From the NCBI GenBank assembly GCA_031553685.1, contig JAVBLE010000011.1, forward strand, positions 1-64,000: a stretch of DNA of 64,000 nt, written 5' to 3'. Below are positions 17,042 to 24,658 of the stretch, one piece after another (positions within the stretch are counted from its first letter, which is position 1; each line of letters begins with the position of its first letter). Under the pieces are notes generated by a model, which saw only the letters and a program-made list of their open reading frames with translations, was not told the origin of the DNA and searched no databases. This DNA comes from JAFGVL01 sp031553685. GTDB taxonomy: Bacteria; Bacteroidota; Bacteroidia; Bacteroidales; Paludibacteraceae. The position numbers and the translations under genes are program-made.

Positions 17042-17534
17042 CACGGAGTAAATACAAGAGGTTCACAGAGTTTTACTTTGGAATGAAAACGGTGTGTTCT
17101 ACAGGAAAATTACCATAATTAGTGTATCTCTTTAAGCCTTCTTTTAACAGGGTAACATTAAAGTTAATCAATAAACCCAACTTTTTACCGGAAAACCGCA
17201 TGTATGTGAGTATTTGAGATTCATGTACCGGAGTAAAGTTTTCGACTGATTTTAACTCAACAATTACTCGGTCTTCGATCAAAAGGTCCATTCTATATGC
17301 GCAATCAAGTTTCAATTCTCTATATATCATAGAAACAGGTACTTGTCTTTGGACTTTTAATCCGGCATTTTTCAACTCAAAAGCCAAACATTCCCCATAA
17401 GCAGATTCTAATAATCCCGGACAGAGTGCCTTGTGAACTTCAATCGCACTTCCTATTATTATTTGTGTAATATCGTTGTTCTCCATTTCTCTTTAAATAT
17501 AAACTCTCTGCGAACCTCCTGTATTTACTCTGCG
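17042..17534. repeat. Inverted repeats bracketing the GxxExxY gene
   Basis: The 29-nt sequence at 17042-17070 (GAGTAAATACAAGAGGTTCA core) matches the reverse complement of 17506-17534 at 25 of 29 positions. The ends resemble the CACAGAG/CTCTGCG repeats elsewhere in the window. Only the GxxExxY gene lies between them, giving a ~490-bp cassette. Confidence 0.65.
17073..17486 (-). CDS. GxxExxY family protein (PD-(D/E)XK-like)
   Basis: A 137-residue protein of the GxxExxY family, a PD-(D/E)XK-related fold of unknown function. The name-giving motif is GLLESAY (residues 24-30). The putative active-site residues appear as D67 (YRMDLLIED) and E76-x-K78 (IVELKSVENF), followed by the conserved HESQILTYMRFSGKKLGLLINFN and the terminal GLKRYTNY. 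All candidate catalytic residues seem intact. The gene sits alone between inverted repeats and is inserted between two outer-membrane protein genes, as these genes often are in Bacteroidota. Its cellular role is not known. Confidence 0.88.
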   Translation of the reverse strand: MENNDITQIIIGSAIEVHKALCPGLLESAYGECLAFELKNAGLKVQRQVPVSMIYRELKLDCAYRMDLLIEDRVIVELKSVENFTPVHESQILTYMRFSGKKLGLLINFNVTLLKEGLKRYTNYGNFPVEHTVFIPK

Positions 17535-17570
17535 AACCTCTGCGTAAGAAACTAAACCTTTAGGTTCATC

Positions 17571-18401
17571 TCAAAATGTATAGCCAAGTCCAATGATAGA
17601 GTTAAATCCGAGTGACGGATGGTGTTCAAAATCAACATCCAACTTGATGTTTTTGATATCGACTGTGGCGCCAAACGACGGCACAAACGAACCACTGCCA
17701 TACCCGCCCAACCGGAGCGACAACTCTTTGATTACCTGATACTCAAATCCGGCACGCCAAATTATATCATTGTCCACTTCTTTATCCAACTGACCAAGCA
17801 TGCGCACCGATTCGCCGAATTTATACTCAGCCCCCAAGCTAAACACCGACGGAATGCGTTTTTCTGTATTACCTATCGAAATGCTGGTTTGGGCAACATT
17901 GGTGGCATGAAATCCGATAAAAAAGTTTTCCAGCACTTCGGATAGTAATCCTACATCAGCAATGACAGTCCCTTTGCTGCCTTCGTCTGCCGAAAAATAT
18001 ACCGAGTAATAATTCAACCCGACACCCATGTAGAAATATTTAGAAAACTTGCGCGAAGCAGCTGCTCCCGCCTGAATTTCGTTGTACTGCGAATATCCGA
18101 AACGGCTTACGGCTACACCAATATCAACCGGCTTGGTAACAATAGAACCGGCGGCTTGCATACTCGAAAGTTCTTTCATCTGAAACCGGTTTTGATACCC
18201 TAACGAAACCGTATTTTTTTTCACTTCGGATAAAACAGCCGGATTATAAAATGCCGACCAGCTTTTGGTATAAGCCGTAGAGGCATTTGCCGGTGCCGGC
18301 GACGACACAACAGCCGATGCTTCTTGCTGCGCCCACAACGAAACGCTTACCATAAAGAGCAATGACGGAAGCGATTTTCGTATATATGTAAGAATATTCA
18401 T
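17571..18401 (-). CDS. Por-like (PorV/PorQ-type) outer-membrane barrel protein
   Basis: A 276-residue protein from the ATG ending at 18401, chosen because the signal peptide (MNILTYIRKS...SLWAQQ) follows it; the longer frame adds six residues. The SAFYNPAVLSEVKKNTVSLGYQNRFQMKELSS segment near residues 45-75 and the closing LGFNSIIGLGYTF match the style of PorV/PorQ-like and PorP/SprF-like barrels of Bacteroidota, some of which serve the type IX secretion system. No C-terminal sorting domain partner is nearby, so a secretion role is only a possibility. A TATATTTG promoter box lies 26 bp upstream. Confidence 0.65.
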   Translation of the reverse strand: MNILTYIRKSLPSLLFMVSVSLWAQQEASAVVSSPAPANASTAYTKSWSAFYNPAVLSEVKKNTVSLGYQNRFQMKELSSMQAAGSIVTKPVDIGVAVSRFGYSQYNEIQAGAAASRKFSKYFYMGVGLNYYSVYFSADEGSKGTVIADVGLLSEVLENFFIGFHATNVAQTSISIGNTEKRIPSVFSLGAEYKFGESVRMLGQLDKEVDNDIIWRAGFEYQVIKELSLRLGGYGSGSFVPSFGATVDIKNIKLDVDFEHHPSLGFNSIIGLGYTF

Positions 18402-18426
18402 AGCAATTTTGTATAACAATGAAATA

Positions 18427-18434
18427 CAAATATA
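18427..18434 (-). promoter_or_regulatory. Promoter -7 box (TATATTTG) of the Por-like gene
   Basis: TAnnTTTG match on the minus strand, 26 bp upstream of the proposed ATG at 18401, which supports that start. Confidence 0.55.
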
Positions 18435-18476
18435 ACTTTATTTTGAGAGTAATGAACGATTTTTAACGCAGAAATT

Positions 18477-19583
18477 CTATCGCCTGAGTTTATACAGATT
18501 GCCAGGAAGGCATTTTACCAATCCTTTGAACTCCATATCGAGCAGCAATGCCGAAGTTTTGCTCACTGCAACTCCCATACTGATAGCCAGTTGGTTTAGT
18601 TGCAGCCCATCTTCTTTTTGCAAAATAGAAATTATCTGTTGCTCGTCATCAGACAAATCGATAAAAAGACTTTGTTGAACAGGTTGCTTATCATTTGCCG
18701 GGATTTCCCAATTCATTGCCGATAAAATATCGGCGCCCGACTCGATAAGCGCCGCCTTATTATTCTTAATCAACCGGTTGCATCCGGCAGAATGATCGTC
18801 GCCGACACGACCCGGACAGGCAAAAACATCGCGGTTGTACGATTGCGCCAACTCGGCAGTAACCAGCGAACCGCCTTTTTCTGCCGATTCGACAACCATT
18901 ACAGCATCACACATGCCTGCTATAATGCGGTTTCGTTGCAGGAAATTTTGGCGATCGGGGTTTGTGCCGGTCAGGTATTCAGTAATCAATCCGCCGTTTT
19001 CGAGCATTTTTACAGCCGTTTGGCGGTGTGTAGCAGGGTAGATCCTGTCCAAACCATGCCCAAGTGCAGCTATTGTAGGCAAATTGATCGTAAGAGCAGC
19101 CTTGTGGGCGCAAATGTCAATCCCATAAGCCAAGCCGCTTACAATAGTGAGCTGAGGCAATAGTTGCGATAAATCTTTTATAATAGCGTTGCAAAGTTCT
19201 TTCCCATATTCTGTGGCATTGCGTGTACCGACAAAACCCAGAAACCGGTTGGCATTCAAATCGGAATTCCCTTTAAAGTAAAGCATCACCGGAGCATCAG
19301 CACATTCCTTCAAACGGTAAGGATAGGTCTTATCGGCATAAAAATAGGTTTGAATATTATTTTTGATGATAAATTCAATTTCTTTGTCAGCAAGGGCAAG
19401 CACTTGCTGATCGACAATCTGTTTAGAAAGGATGGGACCTATTTCGGGAATTTTACTCAGGTTGGCTTGTGTTTCTTTAAAAACGGCTTCGACATCGCCC
19501 AAATAGGCAATCAGGTTTTTTGCCAGCACAGGTCCAATGCCTTTTATCAGCGTAATGCCTATTTTGTAGCGGAGAGAATTCAT
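18477..19583 (-). CDS. dprA: DNA-processing protein DprA
   Basis: A 368-residue protein with the three-part layout of DprA: an N-terminal helix-hairpin-helix region (LIKGIGPVLAKNLI and SKIPEIGPILSKQI), a central Rossmann-like domain (GFVGTRNATEYG at 117-127, SGLAYGIDICAHKAAL, ALGHGLDRIYP, LTGTNPDRQNFLQRNRIIAGM), and a C-terminal winged-helix domain (from about residue 305, ending LVKCLPGNLYKLRR). DprA protects incoming single-stranded DNA and loads RecA during natural transformation. The length is normal. The VanZ-like gene stops one base before its start, so both share a transcript. No other competence gene is in the window. Confidence 0.95.
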   Translation of the reverse strand: MNSLRYKIGITLIKGIGPVLAKNLIAYLGDVEAVFKETQANLSKIPEIGPILSKQIVDQQVLALADKEIEFIIKNNIQTYFYADKTYPYRLKECADAPVMLYFKGNSDLNANRFLGFVGTRNATEYGKELCNAIIKDLSQLLPQLTIVSGLAYGIDICAHKAALTINLPTIAALGHGLDRIYPATHRQTAVKMLENGGLITEYLTGTNPDRQNFLQRNRIIAGMCDAVMVVESAEKGGSLVTAELAQSYNRDVFACPGRVGDDHSAGCNRLIKNNKAALIESGADILSAMNWEIPANDKQPVQQSLFIDLSDDEQQIISILQKEDGLQLNQLAISMGVAVSKTSALLLDMEFKGLVKCLPGNLYKLRR

Positions 19584-19970
19584 TTATCTTTTTGTAGTTT
19601 TCTTTTTATACCAAAAACACATTACAGTAAAACTGCCCAAAGCCCCCATCGCATCAAATGCAAAATCAGCCCAACTGGCTGTGCGTGCAGGGAAAAATGC
19701 ACCTTGCACAATTTCTATTATTCCTCCATAAACAATGGGAAATAAGATGACAACAAATATTAGTTGAGAAATAGGCAACTGTTTTTTGTTTTTGGTAAAA
19801 TCGTAAAAAAGCACTGCCGTCAGTGCGATATACATAAACAAATGCGCTATTTTATCAAAGTTTTGGATATTCGGCAAGCCTTTTATGTGTGGCACGCGAA
19901 TTATGCAAAGATACAAGATAGCAAATACGACAAGTATTGATTTCCAGTATCGGATAAAGAAACTCTTCAT
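19584..19970 (-). CDS. VanZ family membrane protein
   Basis: A 128-residue integral membrane protein with four predicted membrane segments. The conserved VanZ landmarks are present: NFDKIAHLFMYIAL, YGGIIEIVQGAF and ARTASWADFAFDAMGAL. The function of chromosomal VanZ-like proteins is not settled; some change teicoplanin susceptibility. The stop abuts the dprA start, and a TATTTTTG box lies 22 bp upstream, so it leads a two-gene operon. Confidence 0.88.
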   Translation of the reverse strand: MKSFFIRYWKSILVVFAILYLCIIRVPHIKGLPNIQNFDKIAHLFMYIALTAVLFYDFTKNKKQLPISQLIFVVILFPIVYGGIIEIVQGAFFPARTASWADFAFDAMGALGSFTVMCFWYKKKTTKR

Positions 19971-19991
19971 AATAAGGTTGGTTGGTTAATG

Positions 19992-19999
19992 CAAAAATA
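19992..19999 (-). promoter_or_regulatory. Promoter -7 box (TATTTTTG) of the vanZ-like/dprA pair
   Basis: TAnnTTTG match on the minus strand, 22 bp upstream of the VanZ-like start. Confidence 0.55.
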
Positions 20000-20341
20000 C
20001 TGGAAAATTTTCACACTGCATTCAATAGCAAATGTTTTATATGGCAATCGCACGAAATTTGCCCTATTAATGAATAGACACTCATTATTATTTTTGAAAA
20101 CAGATGATATATTAGCAGATCTTTCCCTTTTGTCAAAGCTTAATGAACAGACCCTATAAAAACCAATTGTTCAAGCCTAACAAGCTCTTGTGTTGCCATA
20201 ACTCTCCGTCCTTGCGAATTTGTAATTCGGCAGAGCAGAGCATGAGCATTTAAAATGCAAAGAATAAATATAATTGGATTGTAAAATCCTTATATTCATA
20301 ACCGCCAAATTGCAAATTTGGCGGGACGGAATTGTCCTACC

Positions 20342-20735
20342 GTCACACCCAATTGCCCCAATGTAATTATCCCCCGACCTCGTGTCACAGCCGGTTGTCC
20401 TAATGTAACTATCTTTCGACCCCAGTGAATGAGCAGTTGCTGAGCGTAGTCGAAGCATCGAAGCCATGTAGCAACCTTCCGACCTCCTGTCACACCCAAT
20501 AGTCCTCCTGTCACAATCAATTGTCTCAATGTAACGATCAATTACCCTTCTGCCACACCCAATTGTCCCAATGTAATTATCTCCCGACCTCGTGTCACAG
20601 CCGGTTGTCCTAATATAACTATCTTCCGACCCAGTAACTGAGCGGTTGCTGAGCGATGGTTGCTGAGCTGAGTCGAAGTAAGTCGAAGTATCGAAGCCAA
20701 GTAACAACCACCCGACCCCATATAACTACCATATC
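20342..20735. repeat. 42-bp tandem repeat array 2, higher-order
   Basis: Units begin GTCACAC/GTCACAG and end ...CGACCTCGT. A two-unit block at 20342-20425 recurs at 20552-20633, so there is also a ~210-bp period. Each unit shows a weaker 21-bp half-period. Copies of a TTGCTGAGC...GTCGAAG sequence interrupt it at about 20433-20465 and 20640-20696. The minus strand is open throughout with a 14-residue repeat (DNYIGTIGCDRRTI-like), as in array 1, but no gene signals were found. Confidence 0.8.
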
Positions 20736-20836
20736 CAAAATTTTGATCAAGTACTTTTCGATCCCCAATCCGGTAACAGCAAAAGGCTACATGTCAGAAA
20801 ATAAAGACAACTGCATTATCTTTTCATGTCACCGCA

Positions 20837-20874
20837 GTGTACACCGTGTACACTGTTGTGTACACCGTGTACAC
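20837..20874. promoter_or_regulatory. Four GTGTACAC palindromes (operator candidate)
   Basis: GTGTACACCGTGTACAC occurs twice with a 21-bp period (20837 and 20858), giving four perfect 8-bp palindromes spaced 9, 12 and 9 bp, on one face of the helix. They end 28 bp before a TATATTTG box (20903-20910), a position suited to an activator or repressor. Confidence 0.55.
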
Positions 20875-20902
20875 TTTTCAGGTTTTAACATTTTGGGCAT
20901 AT

Positions 20903-20910
20903 TATATTTG
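20903..20910 (+). promoter_or_regulatory. Promoter -7 box (TATATTTG) for the gene at 21138
   Basis: TAnnTTTG match just downstream of the GTGTACAC cluster. It would give a leader of about 220 nt before the ATG at 21138. No TTTG at the usual -33 distance was found, consistent with regulator dependence. Confidence 0.45.
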
Positions 20911-20950
20911 CACAAAAAATAATACCCGTTGTCCTTTTGACCCTAAAAAA

Positions 20951-20998
20951 TTTCGGAATTATCCCTTTTTCACAAGAGTAAAAGGGATAATTCCGAAA
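20951..20998 (+). promoter_or_regulatory. 19-bp perfect leader hairpin
   Basis: TTTCGGAATTATCCCTTTT (20951-20969) is perfectly complementary to 20980-20998, with a 10-nt loop. It is followed by GATTTTAATC, not a strong U-run, so it may be an attenuator, a stability element or a protein site in the leader of the gene at 21138. Confidence 0.6.
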
Positions 20999-21137
20999 GA
21001 TTTTAATCTGCAGAATCCTCATACTACTATGCCGGCTGGTAGATTGCAGCATTCACATTTTAAACTCTGATTAGCAAAATACACCCCGTATTATTCAGTC
21101 ATTCAATTACTCACTTAATCAATTAATTTAAATTATC

Positions 21138-21812
21138 ATGAACAACCGTCAAAACGCAAAACTAAACATGTACCAAACAGTTTTAGACACTGCCGAAAAG
21201 TACAAAACACAATGCACACGCATTCCAAAACTAAAAACAACCATCGAAGCCCTCGCTTCCGGAGTAGAAACAATCCGTCAACTCGCCGAAGATAAGCAAA
21301 CCGCAGCACTGCGAGCCTCCTCCAACGAAAAAGCACAGGTTGAAAACCAAATGAATCATCTCACACTAACAGTAGCCGGAAGTCTTTATGCCTTAGGAGT
21401 TGACACTGAAAACTACCAATTAATTAATCACGCACACATCACATCCAAAACCCTTACGCGCGCCGCCGGTAACCAAAAGCTAACCATCGCCCGCAGTATC
21501 AGTACATTTGCACAAGCCAACGAGTCCGAACTCGAACCATACGGAATAGAACCCGAAACAATTGCAGCGCTACAAAAAGCTGTTGAGGATTACAATGCCG
21601 TCATCTCTAAACCACGAGACACCATTGCTTCTCATAAGCAAATAAATGCACTGACAAAAGAACAATTCTATTCTGTAGATACTATCTTGTCCAGGAAAGT
21701 TGACAAACTGATGTTTCTTTTCAAAGACATTCATCCAGATTTATATCTCGAGTATCAAAACGCTCGCAAGATTATAAATACAAGTATCAGACACAAAAAG
21801 GAAAACAAATAA
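21138..21812 (+). CDS. Hypothetical helical protein
   Basis: A 224-residue protein that I do not recognise. It has no signal peptide or membrane segment. It is rich in Ala, Lys, Glu, Gln and Thr and looks all-helical, with long heptad-like stretches (MYQTVLDTAEKYKTQ, LASGVETIRQLAEDKQTAAL, IAALQKAVEDYNAVI). Codons end in C far more often than in the neighbours (AACAACCGTC, GCCCTCGCTTCC), which hints at strong expression or a different origin. It stands alone, preceded by a palindromic operator cluster, a promoter box and a perfect hairpin, and followed by a good terminator, so it is a regulated single-gene unit. The 336-bp stretch before its -7 box is repeat array and operator. A structural or DNA/RNA-associated role is possible but unproven. 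Confidence 0.75.
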   Translation: MNNRQNAKLNMYQTVLDTAEKYKTQCTRIPKLKTTIEALASGVETIRQLAEDKQTAALRASSNEKAQVENQMNHLTLTVAGSLYALGVDTENYQLINHAHITSKTLTRAAGNQKLTIARSISTFAQANESELEPYGIEPETIAALQKAVEDYNAVISKPRDTIASHKQINALTKEQFYSVDTILSRKVDKLMFLFKDIHPDLYLEYQNARKIINTSIRHKKENK

Positions 21813-21840
21813 CACAAGAATCAAACCCATTCTCAACAAA

Positions 21841-21876
21841 ACATTCCAAGCCTTCAAGACTTGGAATGTTTTTTCT
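21841..21876 (+). terminator. Intrinsic terminator of the gene at 21138
   Basis: ACATTCCAAG - CCTTCAAGA - CTTGGAATGT followed by TTTTTTC, 29 bp after the stop codon. Confidence 0.85.
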
Positions 21877-21897
21877 TAGTACATGACAAAAATTATT
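21876..21897. repeat. Solo copy of TTAGTACATGAC terminal repeat
   Basis: TTAGTACATGACAAAAATTA, identical to the ends of the MITE-like family, with an adjacent AT-rich palindrome. It directly abuts the terminator of the upstream gene. The rest of the gap up to 22020 shows no gene. Confidence 0.6.
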
Positions 21898-22020
21898 ATT
21901 ATATAATAATTGATTTTCAATAATTATCTATTGCGTAAATTTGTGTTCATTTGCGAAATTTGCGTTCTCCTCTGCTTTTGATACAGCCTCGTAACAATAT
22001 TATTTATCTTTGAAGAAAGA

Positions 22021-22812
22021 TTAATTTCTATACACAGTTAGCTTACCGCCATCTTGTGTCCCATTGCCAAAATCGATTGTCCAAATAGCAGCATCACCCT
22101 GTACTTGGGCAGTCAACATTCCTTTCACTGTCTCACCCCACAAAGTTTTGTAAATCAATGGATTTTCGACTTTTGCCATATAATCTACTTTGCGTTTCGA
22201 AAGTTCGGTAACAGTTATTTTTCCGGCAGACGAAATGGTATAGTTTCCTCCTTGCTCCACAATATATCCACGGTCAATTGTGCCTTGACGGGATATTGTT
22301 CCCATACCGCGAGGATATTCGATAGAAATATTTTCATCAATCGTTGCGCGGGTAATGTAATTCTCATATCCGGTTACCGTTTTGGTAATGCTTCCCGTGA
22401 TTGTATATCCGGCAACAGTATAGTCGGTCGAAGTAGTTGTAAAAACAGTACCAATGGCAAAAGGCCACGCCGAATAATGAACCGTAACTTTTCCGGTACG
22501 CACCAAACTGTCTTGCCCTTTGTATCCGGCACCAAAATCGACAATAATCGTTTGAGCTTCCAAGTCAGGTATCACTTGAAATGTATCCGCTACCCCTGCC
22601 CGAAGAGTTGTATTTTTGCTCAACGCTAAAGCCAGTGCATTGTCCAATTCCATTGCCGCAGCTTCGGAGCGCAATTGTTGCTGAGCCGAATAGTCAAATT
22701 CGGTTGCCGGTATTCTATCGTCCTTAATAGCTTCATCGTTTTTATCTTCGCAAGCTACAAACAGTGTTGTCGTCCAAAATAGCAACAAAGCATACATTGA
22801 TAACTTTTTCAT
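22021..22812 (-). CDS. Hypothetical lipoprotein
   Basis: A 263-residue lipoprotein; I start it at the ATG ending at 22812, which gives a compact leader with lipobox LFVAC (Cys21), and a TAnnTTTG box 35 bp upstream. The mature part has a short acidic linker (EDKNDEAIKDD), a helical segment (YSAQQQLRSEAAAMELDNALAL), then beta-rich sequence with Gly/Thr repeats (GYTITGSITKTVTGYENYI) to a final FGNGTQDGGKLTVYRN. I recognise no domain with certainty. It is probably a surface or periplasmic lipoprotein, divergently transcribed from the nucleotidase gene. Confidence 0.75.
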   Translation of the reverse strand: MKKLSMYALLLFWTTTLFVACEDKNDEAIKDDRIPATEFDYSAQQQLRSEAAAMELDNALALALSKNTTLRAGVADTFQVIPDLEAQTIIVDFGAGYKGQDSLVRTGKVTVHYSAWPFAIGTVFTTTSTDYTVAGYTITGSITKTVTGYENYITRATIDENISIEYPRGMGTISRQGTIDRGYIVEQGGNYTISSAGKITVTELSKRKVDYMAKVENPLIYKTLWGETVKGMLTAQVQGDAAIWTIDFGNGTQDGGKLTVYRN

Positions 22813-22846
22813 TTTAAAAGTTTTTAAGATTAGTATATGTTTTTTG

Positions 22847-22854
22847 CAAAAATA
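22847..22854 (-). promoter_or_regulatory. Promoter -7 box (TATTTTTG) of the lipoprotein gene
   Basis: TAnnTTTG match on the minus strand, 35 bp upstream of the ATG at 22812. It is one half of a divergent promoter pair. Confidence 0.55.
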
Positions 22855-22870
22855 CAAAATATTACCATGA

Positions 22871-22897
22871 TTTGAACAACAAATATTCGTATTTTTG
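22871..22897 (+). promoter_or_regulatory. Promoter (TTTG-N15-TATTTTTG) of the nucleotidase gene
   Basis: TTTG at 22871-22874 and TATTTTTG at 22890-22897, 20 bp before the ATG at 22917. Confidence 0.55.
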
Positions 22898-22916
22898 TTT
22901 ATTGAAAATTTACCCC

Positions 22917-23618
22917 ATGCAAAGAAAATACAAACACCTCCTTTTCGACCTCGACGACACGCTTTGGGATTTCGAAACCAATGCCCTGCATTCGCTTCAA
23001 GAAGTATTTTTCCAATATAAGTTAGACAAAAAGTTTGAACACTTCAATCATTTTTTCGAACATTACGATTACCGCAACAAGCAACTTTGGGCAGCTTACG
23101 GTAGAGGTCAAATCACCAAAAAAGAATTGAACTTTGAACGGTTCAACTTCCCGCTTCTACAGGTAGGCGTTTACAATCCCGGTTTAGCCACACGGCTTGG
23201 AACGGATTTCCTCCGGATTTGCCCTACTAAAACTGCCTTGATGCCACATGCAAAAGACCTTCTCGACCACTTGAGCGGGAAATATCAATTGCACATCCTC
23301 TCTAATGGCTTTGGTGAAACGCAACAAACAAAACTCCTTTGTTCGGGATTGCTACCATACTTTGATCAAATCATTTTGTCGGAAACGATTGGTGCATTAA
23401 AGCCGGACAGGCAAATCTTCGATTATGCTTTGCAGGCAATCGGAACTCCACATAAGGAAGTGCTGATGATTGGCGATAATTACGATGCCGATATTGTAGG
23501 AGCACACAACGCCGGAATTGACCAACTGTTTTTTAATTGTCGCAATAAAACAAACCTGTCTTTCCAACCCACTTATGAAGTGAAATCATTGAGCGAAATC
23601 GTACAAATATTAGCTTGA
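22917..23618 (+). CDS. YjjG family noncanonical pyrimidine nucleotidase (HAD superfamily)
   Basis: A 233-residue HAD hydrolase. I use the ATG at 22917, just before the first HAD motif and behind a promoter box; the longer frame would start upstream of the promoter. Motif I is FDLDDTLWDF (nucleophile Asp, DxD), motif II is LSNGFGETQ, motif III is KPDRQIF, and motif IV is MIGDNYDADIVGA, all intact and in order. The helical cap (about residues 20-100) carries YRNKQLWAAYGRGQITKKEL, as in YjjG. YjjG removes phosphate from pyrimidine nucleoside monophosphates, including oxidised or halogenated ones, and so cleans the nucleotide pool. Confidence 0.88.
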   Translation: MQRKYKHLLFDLDDTLWDFETNALHSLQEVFFQYKLDKKFEHFNHFFEHYDYRNKQLWAAYGRGQITKKELNFERFNFPLLQVGVYNPGLATRLGTDFLRICPTKTALMPHAKDLLDHLSGKYQLHILSNGFGETQQTKLLCSGLLPYFDQIILSETIGALKPDRQIFDYALQAIGTPHKEVLMIGDNYDADIVGAHNAGIDQLFFNCRNKTNLSFQPTYEVKSLSEIVQILA

Positions 23619-23676
23619 TAAGCATCCTGAAAACTAAAAAGGCTAAATCCGGATAATTGGCATTTCACCGTTTATA

Positions 23677-23919
23677 CTATTCAACAGCCACTACCGCACT
23701 ATCAGCCTCAGCTTCATCGATTACCACTTCGCTCGTTTCTCCTTCATTTTCCATTTCTGCCTGAGCATCTACAGTTGCCAAAGAAGAATCTTTGCTGGAT
23801 ACCAAATCAATAGTATCCAACGGATAGCCGTTTTCGGCATCGGCTGCTCCGGCATCGGTTTTTTTACTGCAACCAAACAGCACAATAGCTGTAATACTCA
23901 ACAATATAAGCTTCTTCAT
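23677..23919 (-). CDS. Small acidic lipoprotein
   Basis: An 80-residue lipoprotein (start at 23919; lipobox LFGC, Cys17). The mature part is short, low-complexity and strongly acidic (Asp/Glu/Ala/Ser-rich, for example AQAEMENEGETSEVVIDEAEADSA is part of this tail in shortened form: EMENEGE, IDEAEAD). No domain. The MITE-like element at 23938-24163 ends 18 bp upstream of its start, so the gene's natural promoter may have been displaced or replaced by it. Likely a small envelope lipoprotein of unknown role. Confidence 0.6.
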   Translation of the reverse strand: MKKLILLSITAIVLFGCSKKTDAGAADAENGYPLDTIDLVSSKDSSLATVDAQAEMENEGETSEVVIDEAEADSAVVAVE

Positions 23920-23937
23920 ATTATTTATACTTATTAA

Positions 23938-24163
23938 TTTAATACATGACAAAAATAAATTTTAATGCTTAAACCAATAAAACTGTCGTCATGTCGAGCT
24001 TGTCGAGACATCGCAAAAGACTGATTAATGCTGCGTTTGCGATGTCTCCACGACACTCCTCGTGCCACTTCGACTACGCTCAGCGACCACTCGTCGTTTT
24101 GGTCGACATGACGACACTTCTATTGCTTTTGTATTGTTCTTTTAATTTTTGTCATGTACTAAG
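23938..24163. mobile_element. MITE-like element A, copy 2
   Basis: About 226 bp with ends TTTAATACATGACAAAAAT and ATTTTTGTCATGTACTAAG, and an internal hairpin (24005-24019 with its inverse ending at 24048). It is the inverse of copy 1 (14351-14577), except that the 14-nt hairpin loop keeps the same orientation in both copies, as if the stem had mediated a flip. Its right end overlaps the stop codon of the mmcQ-like gene. Confidence 0.75.
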
Positions 24164-24515
24164 ACTTATTAATTAAATCTTCCTTCACCGCTTTCGTTAG
24201 CGATTTATACACTAAACTGTACGAATGGTCTATCCATTCCTTCACTTGCTTTTCAGTAATTGAACCATCTATTTGCACATCATTCCAATGTTTTTTGTTG
24301 AAATGGTATGCAGGTGTTACTGCCGCAAACCGTTCGCGAAGTTCGAGCGCCAACTCCGGATCACATTTCAAGGCAATGCGTGGCTCTGTATCGAGCGGGA
24401 TAAGGGCAAACATCTTCCCTCCTACTTTCAGCACCAATGACACATCGTCAAACGGGAAATCTTCGGTAACAAAGGGTTTTGACAAACAATAATTGCGGAG
24501 GTCTTCGTGGTTCAT
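24159..24515 (-). CDS. MmcQ/YjbR family protein
   Basis: A 118-residue protein of the MmcQ/YjbR family (start at the ATG ending at 24515, in the usual MNHEDLRNYCLSKPFVTEDFPFDD context). Further family marks are VLKVGGKMFAL, PRIALKCDPELALELRE, VTPAYHFNKKHWNDV and the WIDHSYSLVYKSL end. These proteins have a CyaY-like fold and are described as possible DNA-binding proteins, with no firm function. The TAG stop (24159-24161) lies within the terminal repeat of the adjacent MITE-like element, so the element supplies or borders the C-terminus. A TATATTTG box is 19 bp upstream. Confidence 0.88.
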   Translation of the reverse strand: MNHEDLRNYCLSKPFVTEDFPFDDVSLVLKVGGKMFALIPLDTEPRIALKCDPELALELRERFAAVTPAYHFNKKHWNDVQIDGSITEKQVKEWIDHSYSLVYKSLTKAVKEDLINKS

Positions 24516-24533
24516 CTCGTTTTTATTTTTTTG

Positions 24534-24541
24534 CAAATATA
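24534..24541 (-). promoter_or_regulatory. Promoter -7 box (TATATTTG) of the mmcQ-like gene
   Basis: TAnnTTTG match on the minus strand, 19 bp upstream of the ATG at 24515. Confidence 0.55.
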
Positions 24542-24658
24542 ATAAGTCATTATAAACAAATGAAATTACTCTTACTTATTATATAGGACAAACGCACGAA
24601 ATTATTAAGAATTCAAACAATTTCAAAACCACCTCTGTTCAAAAAAATTAATGCAGAT

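Noticed and set aside
20177..20707. 176-residue minus-strand frame rich in Cys, Tyr and Arg
   Set aside because: It is the antisense reading of array 2 and of inserted dispersed repeats; composition follows the repeats, not a protein family.
22005..22012. TATCTTTG on the plus strand before the 3' end of the lipoprotein gene
   Set aside because: It points into the convergent gene with no plus-strand gene following; probably chance in AT-rich sequence.
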